The notes beneath the pieces are model-generated. The model was not told the DNA's origin, did no database searches, and was given only the letters and a program-made list of their open reading frames with translations. Below are positions 1 to 8,449 of a stretch of DNA of 64,000 nucleotides, piece by piece; within the stretch, counting starts at the first letter, position 1, and each line of letters begins with the position of its first letter. Where the stretch lies: assembly GCF_018780105.1 (NCBI RefSeq), contig NZ_JADMKC010000022.1:62001-126000 (forward strand), given 5' to 3'. A program made the translations under genes and the position numbers. The stretch comes from Thiobacillus sp. GTDB taxonomy: Bacteria; Pseudomonadota; Gammaproteobacteria; Burkholderiales; Thiobacillaceae.

Positions 1-51
1 CGCGCGCGTGATCGGCATGGCTGTTCGCTTCGTCCCTATGACGAAACGGTT

Positions 52-579
52 TCAGCGCGATGGCTTGCAGCGCTTGCCCTCGTACTCGAAACGGTTCAGC
101 GCATAAGCCTTGCCGTTCCAGCGTTGCACCGGAAAGCAGAACCCCGGGCCGCCGACCGAGAGGTCCGGCCAGCCATCCTTGCCTTTGGTTTTCAGGAACT
201 CGGGCATGCCGTTGTTGCCGGTGATCACTTTCCAGCTGCCATTGGCTTGCTTGCTCAGCAGCTGGAATCCCGTGCCGGCGTGGCCGTAGCAATACGTCCC
301 GCCGTCGCTGACCACTGCCTCGGGACGGCCGTCGCCATTGAGGTCGCGCACCGTATCGATGGTCGCGCCCGCGGACGCCGGTGAGCCGGAATCCGGTGGC
401 GGATCGCAGATCACCCAGATGCCCTTGCGCTGCACCGCGCCGGCGGCCTTGAACACTGCTGCCTTGTCCACCGCGCTGAGCGTCACGTCCGCGCTGTCCG
501 CTACGGCTTGCCCCATCGTCAACGCAAAGCCCAGCGCACCGATTCCACCCAGCGTCGCTATCCGAATCGTGTTCATCAT
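52..579 (-). CDS. Exported hypothetical protein, FG-GAP/VCBS-like
   Basis: Protein of 175 residues with no recognised function. The first 27 residues form a signal peptide (hydrophobic core, AVA cleavage motif), so the mature protein is probably periplasmic or secreted. The middle holds a DLNGDGRPEAVV stretch, which resembles the calcium-binding loop of FG-GAP/VCBS beta-propeller repeats, here as a single copy. Several cysteines in the mature part suggest disulfides. Two adjacent ATG codons (579 and 576) follow a purine-rich GAAGGGGACGG ribosome site; either could be used. It is divergent from the aminotransferase gene and stands alone. The reading frame is open with typical codon use, so the gene is likely real, but its role is not known. 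Confidence 0.75.
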   Translation of the reverse strand: MMNTIRIATLGGIGALGFALTMGQAVADSADVTLSAVDKAAVFKAAGAVQRKGIWVICDPPPDSGSPASAGATIDTVRDLNGDGRPEAVVSDGGTYCYGHAGTGFQLLSKQANGSWKVITGNNGMPEFLKTKGKDGWPDLSVGGPGFCFPVQRWNGKAYALNRFEYEGKRCKPSR

Positions 580-711
580 CCGTCCCCTTCGCTGTCGAAA
601 ACCTCACCATAGACGCTCGCGCGGCGATGCGGCAGGTTTCCCGGCCCGGCATTTATCCGTAGAATCAAGCCTTTGTTTTAATTAACCATTTCCACAAAGA
701 GAACAAGGTTT

Positions 712-1824
712 ATGACTGCTTCCTTCATTCCTCCCAAGCGCGTTCTCATGGGCCCCGGCCCGTCCGACGTGCCGCAGCGCATCCTCGACGCGATGGCGCG
801 TCCGACCATCGGCCACCTCGACCCTGCGTTCGTCGAGCTGATGGAACAGATCAAGTCCATGCTGCGGATGGCGTTCCAGACCGAAAACGCGCTGACCTTC
901 CCGGTCTCGGCGCCGGGCTCGGCGGGGATGGAAATGTGCTTCGTCAACTTGGTGGAACCGGGCGACAAGGTCATCGTCTGCAAGAACGGCGTGTTCGGCG
1001 GGCGCATGCTGGAAAACGTCAAGCGCACCGGCGGCGTGCCGGTGGTGGTGGAAGACGCCTGGGGCGCGCCGGTCGATCCGCAGAAGGTGCGCGATGCCTT
1101 CAAGGCCAACCCCGATGCCAAGGTGCTGGCGTTTGTTCACGCCGAAACGTCGACCGGCGCGCAGTCGGATGCGGAAACGCTCGGCAAGATCGCGCAGGAA
1201 TTCGGCGCGCTCACCATCATGGACTGCGTCACCAGCCTCGGCGGCACGCCGATCTACATGGACAAGTGGGGCATCGACGCAGTGTATTCCGGCAGCCAGA
1301 AGTGCCTGTCGTGCACACCGGGCCTGTCACCGGTGTCGTTCTCGGAAAAGGCCATCGCCCGCATCAAGGCGCGCACGACCACCGTGCAGAGCTGGTTCCT
1401 CGATCTCAACCTGGTACTCGGCTACTGGCAGTCCGCCGGCAAGCGCACCTACCACCACACCGCGCCGATCAATCCGATGTACGGCCTGCACGAGGCGCTG
1501 GTGATCCTCGAAGAAGAAGGTCTGGAAAACGCCTGGGCGCGCCATCGCGCGATGCACGACAAGCTCAAGGCCGGGCTCGAAGGTATGGGGCTGCGCTACG
1601 TGGTTGATGAAGCGGCGCGGCTGCCACAGCTCAACTCGATCTACGTGCCCGAAGGCGTCGACGAAGCGGCGGTTCGCGCCAAACTACTGAACGATTTCAA
1701 CCTCGAAATCGGCGCCGGCCTCGGCGACATGGCGGGCAAGATCTGGCGCATCGGCCTGATGGGCTATTCGGCCAAACAGGAAAACGTCGACTACTGCCTG
1801 AAGGCATTGAAGGCCAGTCTGTAA
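712..1824 (+). CDS. Alanine/serine-glyoxylate aminotransferase (class V, PLP)
   Basis: PLP-dependent class V aminotransferase of 370 residues, the normal length for the AGXT/SGAT family. It transfers an amino group from alanine or serine to glyoxylate, giving glycine. The N-terminus has the family GPGPSDVP motif, and the PLP Schiff-base lysine is K197 in SGSQKCLS. A weak AAGG ribosome site precedes the ATG. In an autotroph the enzyme would clear glyoxylate formed from 2-phosphoglycolate, a by-product of RuBisCO oxygenation; that role is inferred. Substrate choice (alanine or serine) cannot be read from sequence alone. A small DUF3846-like gene follows after 8 bases. Confidence 0.88.
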   Translation: MTASFIPPKRVLMGPGPSDVPQRILDAMARPTIGHLDPAFVELMEQIKSMLRMAFQTENALTFPVSAPGSAGMEMCFVNLVEPGDKVIVCKNGVFGGRMLENVKRTGGVPVVVEDAWGAPVDPQKVRDAFKANPDAKVLAFVHAETSTGAQSDAETLGKIAQEFGALTIMDCVTSLGGTPIYMDKWGIDAVYSGSQKCLSCTPGLSPVSFSEKAIARIKARTTTVQSWFLDLNLVLGYWQSAGKRTYHHTAPINPMYGLHEALVILEEEGLENAWARHRAMHDKLKAGLEGMGLRYVVDEAARLPQLNSIYVPEGVDEAAVRAKLLNDFNLEIGAGLGDMAGKIWRIGLMGYSAKQENVDYCLKALKASL

Positions 1825-1832
1825 CGATTGCC

Positions 1833-2138
1833 ATGAAAGCCTACCTGATCGACGCGAACTCCCACGCCGTCAGGGAAGTTGTCAGCGCCGGGCTCGACGG
1901 CATCAAGCAACCCATCGGCTACGACTCGGTTGATTCGGACGAAATCGACGCCAGTGGCGATCGGCTGCTTTTCGATGAAAGTTGTTTTTTACGCGACCAG
2001 ACCGGCAATGGGCGCTTCAAGCTCGACAACCTCATACCGGTTGCCAACAAGGCTGTGGTCGCCAACCCCGCCGGCGACGATGGCGTTCTGAAAAGCGCCA
2101 CTGTCGTGTTAGCGGCGTTACAACAACGTACCATCTAA
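1833..2138 (+). CDS. Small DUF3846-like hypothetical protein
   Basis: Acidic 101-residue protein starting MKAYLID, which looks like the DUF3846 family (short proteins that open with MKAYLI and carry a GDRL.FDE motif near residue 60). The function of the family is not known to me. No signal peptide or membrane segment is visible. It begins 8 bases after the aminotransferase stop without a clear ribosome site, so it may be translated by coupling to that gene. Base composition is lower in GC than in its neighbours, which might indicate later acquisition. Confidence 0.6.
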   Translation: MKAYLIDANSHAVREVVSAGLDGIKQPIGYDSVDSDEIDASGDRLLFDESCFLRDQTGNGRFKLDNLIPVANKAVVANPAGDDGVLKSATVVLAALQQRTI

Positions 2139-2230
2139 GTATAAATAGCATGCTTGCCCCCTGCTAGTTCACGCCCAACCAGGAACAATGGGCTATTTGG
2201 TCCCATGCGTTATCGCATATGAGCAGCCGC

Positions 2231-2260
2231 AAAAAAGCCCGCGCGATGCGGGCTTTTTCC
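2231..2260. terminator. Bidirectional rho-independent terminator
   Basis: GCCCGC and GCGGGC arms around a short loop, with an A run before and a T run after, so it can stop transcription from both sides: the aminotransferase pair (plus strand) and the carbonic anhydrase (minus strand). Confidence 0.85.
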
Positions 2261-2275
2261 TGAGCTCGATCGAGC

Positions 2276-2998
2276 TTATTTTTTGGGCATTGCCGGAGCT
2301 TGTTTGATCTTGGCGCCATCGGTTTCACCGTTGACATTGACCACCACCAAACGGCCATTGCCCTGCTTGTAGTCATTGCGGAAATCGTACACTGCGCCGA
2401 TCACCGTGAGCGTGCCCGCTTTGACTTCGGCATCGTATTTCTGCAGGGCAGACGTCACCTGATTATTCACATTGGCTTCCACGCTCGCCATGACTTCCTT
2501 GTCGTCCTTGGGGTTCTTGCCGGGGACTTGCAGGGTGTCAAGTTCCTTTTTGATTGCCGGTTCAATCCCCGCATAACCTCCCATGACAGCCTTCACCGCA
2601 CCGCAGGAACTATGGCCGATAAACATCAGAACCGGCGTATTCAAATGGCGCACGCCATATTCGATCGAGCCTTCGCCCGTCGCGTGCTGATTGCCAATCT
2701 CGCGAATCATGAACAAATCGCCATCCGGCGTCTTGTCCAGCGCATGCGTGTGAACGCGGGAATCAGAACACGTTACCACCGTGGCGCGCGGCTGCTGCCC
2801 TTTGACCATCGGGTCGAAATAACTGCCCTTGTGTGCTTTTATAAAAGCAGCATTGTCGACCAGTAGATTCTTGACGACAGCGCGAACCTGGGTAATTTCA
2901 TCGCCATGGGATTGATATTCGCTGCCGGCAACGGCGGGCGCGGCCAAAAGGCTGGTCAACAGGACAGGAATTAGTGTGCGTGAGATCATGGTTTTCAT
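2276..2998 (-). CDS. Periplasmic beta-class carbonic anhydrase
   Basis: Interconverts CO2 and bicarbonate. The protein has 240 residues from the ATG at 2998, chosen because AGAGAGAA lies just before it and because it opens a good signal peptide (MKTMISRTLIPVLL..., cleavage after AVAG near residue 25). The zinc-site motifs are present: CSDSR (C77, D79, R81) and HSSCG (H129, C132). Export of a beta-class enzyme places it in the periplasm, where it would set the CO2/bicarbonate balance outside the inner membrane, perhaps for carbon uptake. The longer frame upstream of 2998 encodes no plausible protein. The gene is monocistronic and shares a terminator with the convergent pair upstream in the window. 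Confidence 0.88.
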   Translation of the reverse strand: MKTMISRTLIPVLLTSLLAAPAVAGSEYQSHGDEITQVRAVVKNLLVDNAAFIKAHKGSYFDPMVKGQQPRATVVTCSDSRVHTHALDKTPDGDLFMIREIGNQHATGEGSIEYGVRHLNTPVLMFIGHSSCGAVKAVMGGYAGIEPAIKKELDTLQVPGKNPKDDKEVMASVEANVNNQVTSALQKYDAEVKAGTLTVIGAVYDFRNDYKQGNGRLVVVNVNGETDGAKIKQAPAMPKK

Positions 2999-3285
2999 AC
3001 GGGTTCTCTCTAGGTTTGTTTGTGATCGGATTTGAGGTGCGCTTCCTGACCTACAGACGCTCGCCCTCGTGAAGAGCGAAACATAGCAGGGCATTTTAAA
3101 ACAAAGATTAAACTGGTGACCATGCGGCAAGATGCCGCATATTCTTCCCGAATGGGCACAGCAAATTTGCCACGGAAACACAGCGGAAGACCAACGCAAA
3201 TGCGCTGTTTACCTGACGCCCGCAGTCAAATCCAAAGAGCGCTCCACCTCTCAACGCCCGGTCAAGCAGCGAACACCCCGCGTCG

Positions 3286-4116
3286 TCACAATCCCAACCG
3301 CTGCCAGAGGGTGGTGCTGGGCCCGGCCTGATTCATGGTGTAGAAATGCAGCCCCGGTGCGCCTCCGGCCAGCAGGCGCTCGCACTGGTCGGTGATGACG
3401 TCCAGCCCGAACGCCCGGATCGACGGCAGATCGTCGCCGTAGGTTTCCAGCTTTTTTCTGAGCCAGCGCGGGATTTCCGCGCCGCAGGCATCCGAAAACC
3501 GCGCCAGCTGCACGTAGTTGCCGATCGGCATGATGCCGGGAACGATGGGGATGTCGACCCCCAGCGAGCGGGCCTCGTCGACGAAACGAAAATACGCGTC
3601 GGCGTTGAAGAAATACTGGGTGATGGCGGAATCGGCCCCGGCATCGACCTTGCGCTTGAAGTTGGCCAGATCGTCCGTCCACGAACGTGCCTGCGGGTGG
3701 ATTTCAGGATAGGCGGCGACTTCGATTTCGAACCAGTCGCCGGTCTCCTTGCGGATGAAGCTGACCAGTTCGTTGGCGTAGTTGAATTCGCCCGCGTCCA
3801 TGGTGCCGGACGGCAGGTCGCCGCGCAGCGCAACCAGATGACGGATGCCCTGGCTTTTGTATTCGTTCAATATCTCGCGGATATTGTCCTCGGTGGAGCC
3901 GATGCACGACAGGTGCGGCGCGGCTTCGGAGCCGGAGGCCTGGATCTCGCGCACGGTTTCCAGCGTACGGTCGCGGGTGGAGCCGCCCGCGCCAAACGTC
4001 ACTGAAAAGAATTTGGGCTTGAGCTGCGCCAGCTGCGCACGGGTGGCGCGCAACTTTTCTGCGCCCTCCGCGGTTTTCGGCGGAAAAAACTCGAAGCTGA
4101 AAGTACGTTCACTCAT
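3286..4116 (-). CDS. metF: 5,10-methylenetetrahydrofolate reductase
   Basis: FAD enzyme that reduces 5,10-methylene-THF to 5-methyl-THF, the methyl donor for methionine synthesis. It has 276 residues, close to the usual 275-300. The N-terminal FSFEFFPPKT and the SVTFGAGGSTRDRT segment are family hallmarks. It is the last gene of the ahcY - holin-like - metF operon, starting 3 bases after the stop of the membrane gene, so the SAH riboswitch before ahcY probably controls it too. No obvious terminator follows within the 287 bases to the carbonic anhydrase start. Confidence 0.95.
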   Translation of the reverse strand: MSERTFSFEFFPPKTAEGAEKLRATRAQLAQLKPKFFSVTFGAGGSTRDRTLETVREIQASGSEAAPHLSCIGSTEDNIREILNEYKSQGIRHLVALRGDLPSGTMDAGEFNYANELVSFIRKETGDWFEIEVAAYPEIHPQARSWTDDLANFKRKVDAGADSAITQYFFNADAYFRFVDEARSLGVDIPIVPGIMPIGNYVQLARFSDACGAEIPRWLRKKLETYGDDLPSIRAFGLDVITDQCERLLAGGAPGLHFYTMNQAGPSTTLWQRLGL

Positions 4117-4119
4117 GGT

Positions 4120-4467
4120 TCAACCTTTTTTGCCGGGAACCAGCGCCGACAGCGCCCAAGCAATCACGCTGTACAGGATCGCGCCCAGCACGGCGGAAAC
4201 GAAACCGTGGACCTCGAAGCCGTCCAGCATATGCCCCGCCCACCAGAACAGCAGGCCGTTCAGCACGAAGTAGAACAGCCCCAGGGTCAACAACGTGACC
4301 GGCAGGGTTAGCAACACCAGCACCGGGCGCACCAGCGTATTGAGCAGGCCGATCACCAGCGCGGCCAGCATGGCCGAGCCGAAACTCGTCACCTCGATGC
4401 TGGGCATCAGATAGGCCACGCCCAGCAGGGCGACGGCGTTCAGCACCCAAATCAGCAAAATACGCAC
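4120..4467 (-). CDS. Phage holin family 4-type membrane protein (YvlD-like)
   Basis: Small inner-membrane protein of 115 residues with four predicted hydrophobic segments (about 4-22, 28-50, 55-77, 88-108). The LVIGLLNTLVRPVL segment is typical of the PF04020 'phage_holin_4_2'/YvlD family, which despite its name is mostly chromosomal and of unknown function. It sits between ahcY (15 bases upstream) and metF (3 bases downstream), an order common in betaproteobacteria from memory. It is co-transcribed with methyl-cycle genes, but nothing in the sequence shows a direct role in them. Confidence 0.85.
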   Translation of the reverse strand: MRILLIWVLNAVALLGVAYLMPSIEVTSFGSAMLAALVIGLLNTLVRPVLVLLTLPVTLLTLGLFYFVLNGLLFWWAGHMLDGFEVHGFVSAVLGAILYSVIAWALSALVPGKKG

Positions 4468-4482
4468 GGCGCGCTCCCCGAA

Positions 4483-5898
4483 TCAATAACGGTAATGGTC
4501 GGCCTTGTAGGGGCCGTTCTTGTCCACGCTGATGTAGTTGGCCTGGTAGTCGGTGAGCTCGGTCAGCTGGGCGTTGAGTTTCCTCAACTGCAGGCGCGCC
4601 ACTTTTTCGTCCAGGTGCTTGGGCAGGGTGTAGACGCCGACGGGGTACTTGCCCGAAGCGCGTTCCTGCCACAGCTCGATCTGCGCAATGGTCTGATTGG
4701 CGAAAGAAGAGGACATCACGTACGACGGGTGGCCGGTGGCGCAGCCGAGGTTCACCAGACGACCCTTGGCCAACATGATGATGCGCTTGCCGTCCGGGAA
4801 AATGATGTGGTCGACCTGCGGCTTGATCTCTTCCCACTGGTATTTTTCCACCCCGGCGACGTCGATTTCATTGTCGAAGTGACCGATGTTGCAGACGATG
4901 GCCTGGTCTTTCATTTTGGCCATGTGGTCGTGGGTGATGACATGGAAGTTGCCGGTGGCGGTGACGAAAATGTCGGCCTTGTCGGCGGCGTAATCCATGG
5001 TCACCACGCGGTAGCCTTCCATCGCCGCCTGCAGCGCGCAGATCGGGTCGATTTCGGTGACCCACACCTGGGCCGACAGCGCGCGCAGCGCCTGCGCCGA
5101 ACCCTTGCCCACGTCGCCGTAACCCGCGACGACCGCCACCTTGCCGGCGATCATCACGTCGGTCGCGCGCTTGATGCCGTCGACCAGCGACTCGCGGCAG
5201 CCGTAGAGGTTATCGAACTTGGATTTGGTCACCGAATCGTTGACGTTGATCGCGGGGAATTTGAGCTCGCCACGCGCGTGCATCTGGTACAGGCGATGCA
5301 CGCCGGTGGTGGTCTCCTCGGTCACACCCTTGATCGCAGCAAGCCGCACCGAATACCAGGTCGGGTCGACTGCCACTTTGGCCTTGATCGCGGCGTACAG
5401 CACCCGCTCTTCTTCGCTGGTCGGGTTGCCGACGACGCTGAGGTCTTTTTCGGCGCGCGCGCCCAGATGCAGCAACAGCGTGGCGTCGCCGCCGTCGTCG
5501 AGGATCATATTGGAATGGATGCCATCCGCCCAATCAAAGATGCGATGGGTGTAATCCCAGTAATCTTCCAGCGACTCGCCCTTGACCGCAAACACCGGGA
5601 CGCCCGTTGCGGCAATCGCCGCTGCGGCGTGGTCCTGGGTCGAAAAAATGTTGCACGACGCCCAGCGCACTTCAGCGCCCAACGCGGTCAGCGTTTCGAT
5701 CAGCACGGCGGTCTGGATGGTCATGTGCAACGAACCGGTAATGCGCGCGCCTTTCAGCGGCTTGCTCGCGGCGAACTCTTCGCGAATCGCCATCAGGCCC
5801 GGCATTTCGGTTTCGGCAATACGGATTTCCTTGCGGCCCCAGTCGGCGAGCGCGAGGTCGGCAATGATGTAATCGGCGGTGGAATTGGTGGCGTTCAT
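4483..5898 (-). CDS. ahcY: Adenosylhomocysteinase (SAH hydrolase)
   Basis: Splits S-adenosylhomocysteine into adenosine and homocysteine, removing the inhibitor left by methyltransferases. The protein has 471 residues from the ATG at 5898. That start follows AAGGAGG with good spacing; the frame also opens 7 codons earlier, but that part overlaps the leader. The NAD-binding [10 protein letters not shown] and the C-terminal KADHYRY are family signatures, and the length matches bacterial SahH with the extra insert segment. First gene of the operon with the holin-like protein and metF, directly downstream of an SAH riboswitch. Confidence 0.97.
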   Translation of the reverse strand: MNATNSTADYIIADLALADWGRKEIRIAETEMPGLMAIREEFAASKPLKGARITGSLHMTIQTAVLIETLTALGAEVRWASCNIFSTQDHAAAAIAATGVPVFAVKGESLEDYWDYTHRIFDWADGIHSNMILDDGGDATLLLHLGARAEKDLSVVGNPTSEEERVLYAAIKAKVAVDPTWYSVRLAAIKGVTEETTTGVHRLYQMHARGELKFPAINVNDSVTKSKFDNLYGCRESLVDGIKRATDVMIAGKVAVVAGYGDVGKGSAQALRALSAQVWVTEIDPICALQAAMEGYRVVTMDYAADKADIFVTATGNFHVITHDHMAKMKDQAIVCNIGHFDNEIDVAGVEKYQWEEIKPQVDHIIFPDGKRIIMLAKGRLVNLGCATGHPSYVMSSSFANQTIAQIELWQERASGKYPVGVYTLPKHLDEKVARLQLRKLNAQLTELTDYQANYISVDKNGPYKADHYRY

Positions 5899-5929
5899 CA
5901 CGCCCTCCTTTCTATTCACAAAAAGAAAA

Positions 5930-5992
5930 CGTGAGCGCCGTTTGAAAGTTGCGTCCTGAGCCTGGCGGGTGAACCGTCGCAGCGCTCCTCAG
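5930..5992 (-). promoter_or_regulatory. SAH riboswitch
   Basis: The minus-strand leader of ahcY carries the conserved core of the SAH riboswitch: GAGGAGCGCUGCGACGG near the 5' end, GCCAGGCUCAGG in the middle and AACGGCGCUCACG at the 3' end. CUGAG (5992-5988) can pair with the CUCAG of the middle block. GAGCGC (5987-5982) pairs with GCGCUC (5938-5933), the expected pseudoknot. The ribosome site lies about 22 bases downstream of the aptamer. In the known class, SAH binding raises expression of the downstream gene, here ahcY, the holin-like gene and metF. Confidence 0.93.
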
Positions 5993-6127
5993 AACCGAGG
6001 CGGCATTCTAACCCCGGAAGTGCCTAATGCGGAAATGTCGGCATTCTTTACATCGCCCATACCAATATCTTTGCATCCGCAGCACAACCCATTGTTTTTA
6101 TTAATCGAAAAGGATTGGCGCATAAAC

Positions 6128-6143
6128 GGGAACATAAATTGCG
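6128..6143 (+). promoter_or_regulatory. Candidate sigma-54 promoter of PEP-CTERM gene
   Basis: GGGAACATAAATTGCG has GG and GC exactly 10 bases apart, as the -24/-12 elements of sigma-54 promoters require. It shares GGAAC...TTGC with the stronger site before the other PEP-CTERM gene (40519-40534). Match to consensus is partial (8 of 12 fixed positions), so this is a candidate only. It would start transcription about 65 bases before the gene. Confidence 0.4.
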
Positions 6144-6221
6144 TGTTAGCGCCAAGGTTGCGCTTGCAGGCCAACGCGAGCCCTCCAATCATACAAATCC
6201 AGAATACAGACGAGGGGAAAC

Positions 6222-6914
6222 ATGAAACACATCACAAAAACGCTGGCGGGCATTGCTTTGGGTTGCTGCATGGCAAGCAGCGTGGCGCAAGCGGCATCTA
6301 TTCAAAGCCTGACGATTGAAGAAATCAGTACGGCCTCTGGGGGATTGGGTACCTCTGCGCTTGCTGGCGGCGGAGGATGGGGAAACTGGCAAGATCAATT
6401 CGGGAATACAACTGCTGCGCCCGCTTACTTTACGAGCAATGGAATAGACAGCAGTATCAAGATGGGCTCCACCCAGGCAAGCGGTTCGATTTCTCAGACC
6501 ATTGTATGGTCTGGCAAACTCGGAAACATCAATACGCTTAACGGAGCGCCTAGTGGCTCAATATCCGGTGGCGTGATGAATCTGAATTTTGCTGGGTTGG
6601 TTACTGAATATTTTGCGCCAACTAACCTGGCGTTCAATATTTCTCCGGATTCCGGTTCGCTCATCACGCACGTCGCCATAATTGATGCCAGCCGCTATTA
6701 CTACACGGCAGATTGGACGCACGTAGCCAACAACGATGTCATCAATACAAGCAGCAACACGATCCATTCGGGATTCAATGGTTCGACGAGCATCATTCAC
6801 TTTGAAGGCATTGCAACATTAGCCCCCGTACCCGAAGCCGAAACCTACGCCATGATGCTGTCAGGCTTGGGACTGGTCGGCTTGATGGCATATCGCCGCC
6901 GCAAACTGATTTAA
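6222..6914 (+). CDS. PEP-CTERM sorting domain protein
   Basis: Exported 230-residue protein with an N-terminal signal peptide (cleavage near AQA, residue 25) and a C-terminal PEP-CTERM tail: VPEAE, a hydrophobic helix with GLGLVGL, then the basic YRRRK end. Such tails are recognised by exosortase (XrtA/EpsH), which anchors or releases the protein at the cell surface, often together with exopolysaccharide. The body is rich in Ser, Thr, Asn and Gly with no known domain. No exosortase gene is in the window. Ribosome site GAGGGGAAAC precedes the ATG. GC is lower than in the neighbours, usual for this protein class. Confidence 0.9.
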   Translation: MKHITKTLAGIALGCCMASSVAQAASIQSLTIEEISTASGGLGTSALAGGGGWGNWQDQFGNTTAAPAYFTSNGIDSSIKMGSTQASGSISQTIVWSGKLGNINTLNGAPSGSISGGVMNLNFAGLVTEYFAPTNLAFNISPDSGSLITHVAIIDASRYYYTADWTHVANNDVINTSSNTIHSGFNGSTSIIHFEGIATLAPVPEAETYAMMLSGLGLVGLMAYRRRKLI

Positions 6915-6933
6915 CCTGCAACCCGCATCAATG

Positions 6934-6959
6934 AAAAGAGCCGGTCAACCGGCTCTTTT
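6934..6959. terminator. Bidirectional terminator between PEP-CTERM gene and metK
   Basis: AAAAGAGCCGGT and ACCGGCTCTTTT form a near-perfect hairpin with A and T flanks, lying between the convergent ends of the PEP-CTERM gene and metK. Confidence 0.85.
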
Positions 6960-6988
6960 CATTTCCGAATCGCGGCGAAACGAACCGC

Positions 6989-8155
6989 TCAAATCCCCGC
7001 CGCCACCTTCAACGCCGCCGCCTTGTCCGTCACTTCCCAGGTGAAATCGGGCTCCTCGCGGCCAAAGTGGCCATAGCTCGCGGTCTCGGTGTAGATCGGG
7101 CGCAGCAGGTTAAGCATGTTGACGATGCCCTTGGGGCGCAGGTCGAAATGCGCGGCGATGAGTTCGGCGATCTTAGCTTCGGGGATTTTACCGGTGCCGA
7201 AGGTGTCGACCATCATCGAGGTGGGCCTGGCGACGCCGATGGCGTAGCTGATCTGCACCATGCACTTGTCGGCAAGGCCAGCGGCGACGATGTTCTTCGC
7301 CACGTAGCGGCCGGCGTAGGCGGCGCTGCGGTCGACCTTGGACGGATCCTTGCCGGAAAACGCGCCGCCGCCGTGGGGCGATGCACCGCCGTAGGTGTCG
7401 ACGATGATCTTGCGGCCGGTGAGGCCGGCGTCGCCCATCGGGCCGCCTACGACGAAGCGCCCAGTGGGGTTGACCAGGTAACGCGTGTCGGCGGTCAGCA
7501 TGGCTTTCGGCAGCACCGGCTTGATGATTTCCTCAATCACCGCTTCGGTGATCTGCGCCTGCGAAATTTCGGGGTTGTGCTGGGTGGACAGCACCACGGT
7601 GTCGATGGAGTGCGGCTTGCCGTCGACGTAGCGGATCGACACCTGCGACTTGGCGTCGGGGCGCAGCCACGGCAGGCGGCCGTCCTTGCGCAGTTCGGAC
7701 TGGCGCTGGGTCAAGCGGTGCGCGAGGTAGATCGGCATCGGCATCAACACCGGGGTTTCGTTGCAGGCGTAGCCGAACATCAGGCCCTGGTCGCCGGCAC
7801 CCTGGTCGAGGTAATCGTCGTGCGCGCGATCCACGCCCTGCGCGATGTCGGGCGACTGCTTGCCGACGGTGACGAGCACCGAGCAGGTGTTGTAGTCGAA
7901 GCCGATTTCGGAAGAGTCGTAGCCGATGCGCTTGATGGTCTGGCGCGCGATCTGGTTGTAGTCGATCACCGCCGAGGTGGTGATTTCGCCGGCGATGACG
8001 CACAGGCCGGTGGTCAGCAGCGTTTCGCAGGCGACGCGTGCATGTTTGTCCTGGGTTAGAATCGCGTCGAGTACCGCATCCGACACTTGGTCCGCCATCT
8101 TGTCGGGATGCCCTTCGGACACCGACTCAGACGTAAAAATGAAATCCTTTTGCAT
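6989..8155 (-). CDS. metK: S-adenosylmethionine synthetase
   Basis: Makes S-adenosylmethionine from methionine and ATP. The protein has 388 residues starting [19 protein letters not shown], the standard N-terminus of MetK. The ATG at 8155 has AGGAGC 6-11 bases upstream; the open frame before it lies in the leader. The [11 protein letters not shown] and GGGAFSGKD motifs mark the ATP and phosphate sites. Together with ahcY and metF it completes much of the methyl cycle. The 5' leader can fold into a stem next to the ribosome site (separate entry), so translation may be regulated. Confidence 0.97.
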   Translation of the reverse strand: MQKDFIFTSESVSEGHPDKMADQVSDAVLDAILTQDKHARVACETLLTTGLCVIAGEITTSAVIDYNQIARQTIKRIGYDSSEIGFDYNTCSVLVTVGKQSPDIAQGVDRAHDDYLDQGAGDQGLMFGYACNETPVLMPMPIYLAHRLTQRQSELRKDGRLPWLRPDAKSQVSIRYVDGKPHSIDTVVLSTQHNPEISQAQITEAVIEEIIKPVLPKAMLTADTRYLVNPTGRFVVGGPMGDAGLTGRKIIVDTYGGASPHGGGAFSGKDPSKVDRSAAYAGRYVAKNIVAAGLADKCMVQISYAIGVARPTSMMVDTFGTGKIPEAKIAELIAAHFDLRPKGIVNMLNLLRPIYTETASYGHFGREEPDFTWEVTDKAAALKVAAGI

Positions 8156-8211
8156 GACAGCTCCTGTAGTCCCGGTTAACGTTTGCGTAAGCAACTCTCG
8201 GGACCTGCAGA
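8156..8211 (-). promoter_or_regulatory. Structured 5' leader of metK
   Basis: On the minus strand CUGCAGGUCCCG (8210-8199) can pair with CGGGACUACAG (8174-8164), enclosing a second small hairpin at 8195-8181 (GUUGC / GCAAAC). The ribosome site AGGAG (8165-8161) touches the 3' arm of the main stem. I do not recognise it as a SAM-I, SAM-II, SAM-IV, SAM-V or SAH riboswitch. It may be a regulatory element or only a stable hairpin. Confidence 0.4.
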
Positions 8212-8449
8212 GCGGCGACGCTTTAGCTGTATTTGTATCCCGCCCGCAAGTTGTCAAGATTAACGCGGCGGCTTCAGCTTGGGTGTTTCATCAATTGGCG
8301 CGTGCCCTCGCTGGTCTTTTATTTCGTATGGAAACTTTATTCAGTTGGGCGTATGAATCACTACGCCACGCCTTCACAAACTTCCCCTACGAAACAAAAT
8401 CCGGCGCGATCATCACGCGAATTGATGAAACACCCAAGCGCCGTGCATT

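Noticed and set aside
2999-3199. N-terminal extension of carbonic anhydrase
   Set aside because: Adds about 67 residues without protein-like character and buries the signal peptide; the ATG at 2998 has a ribosome site.
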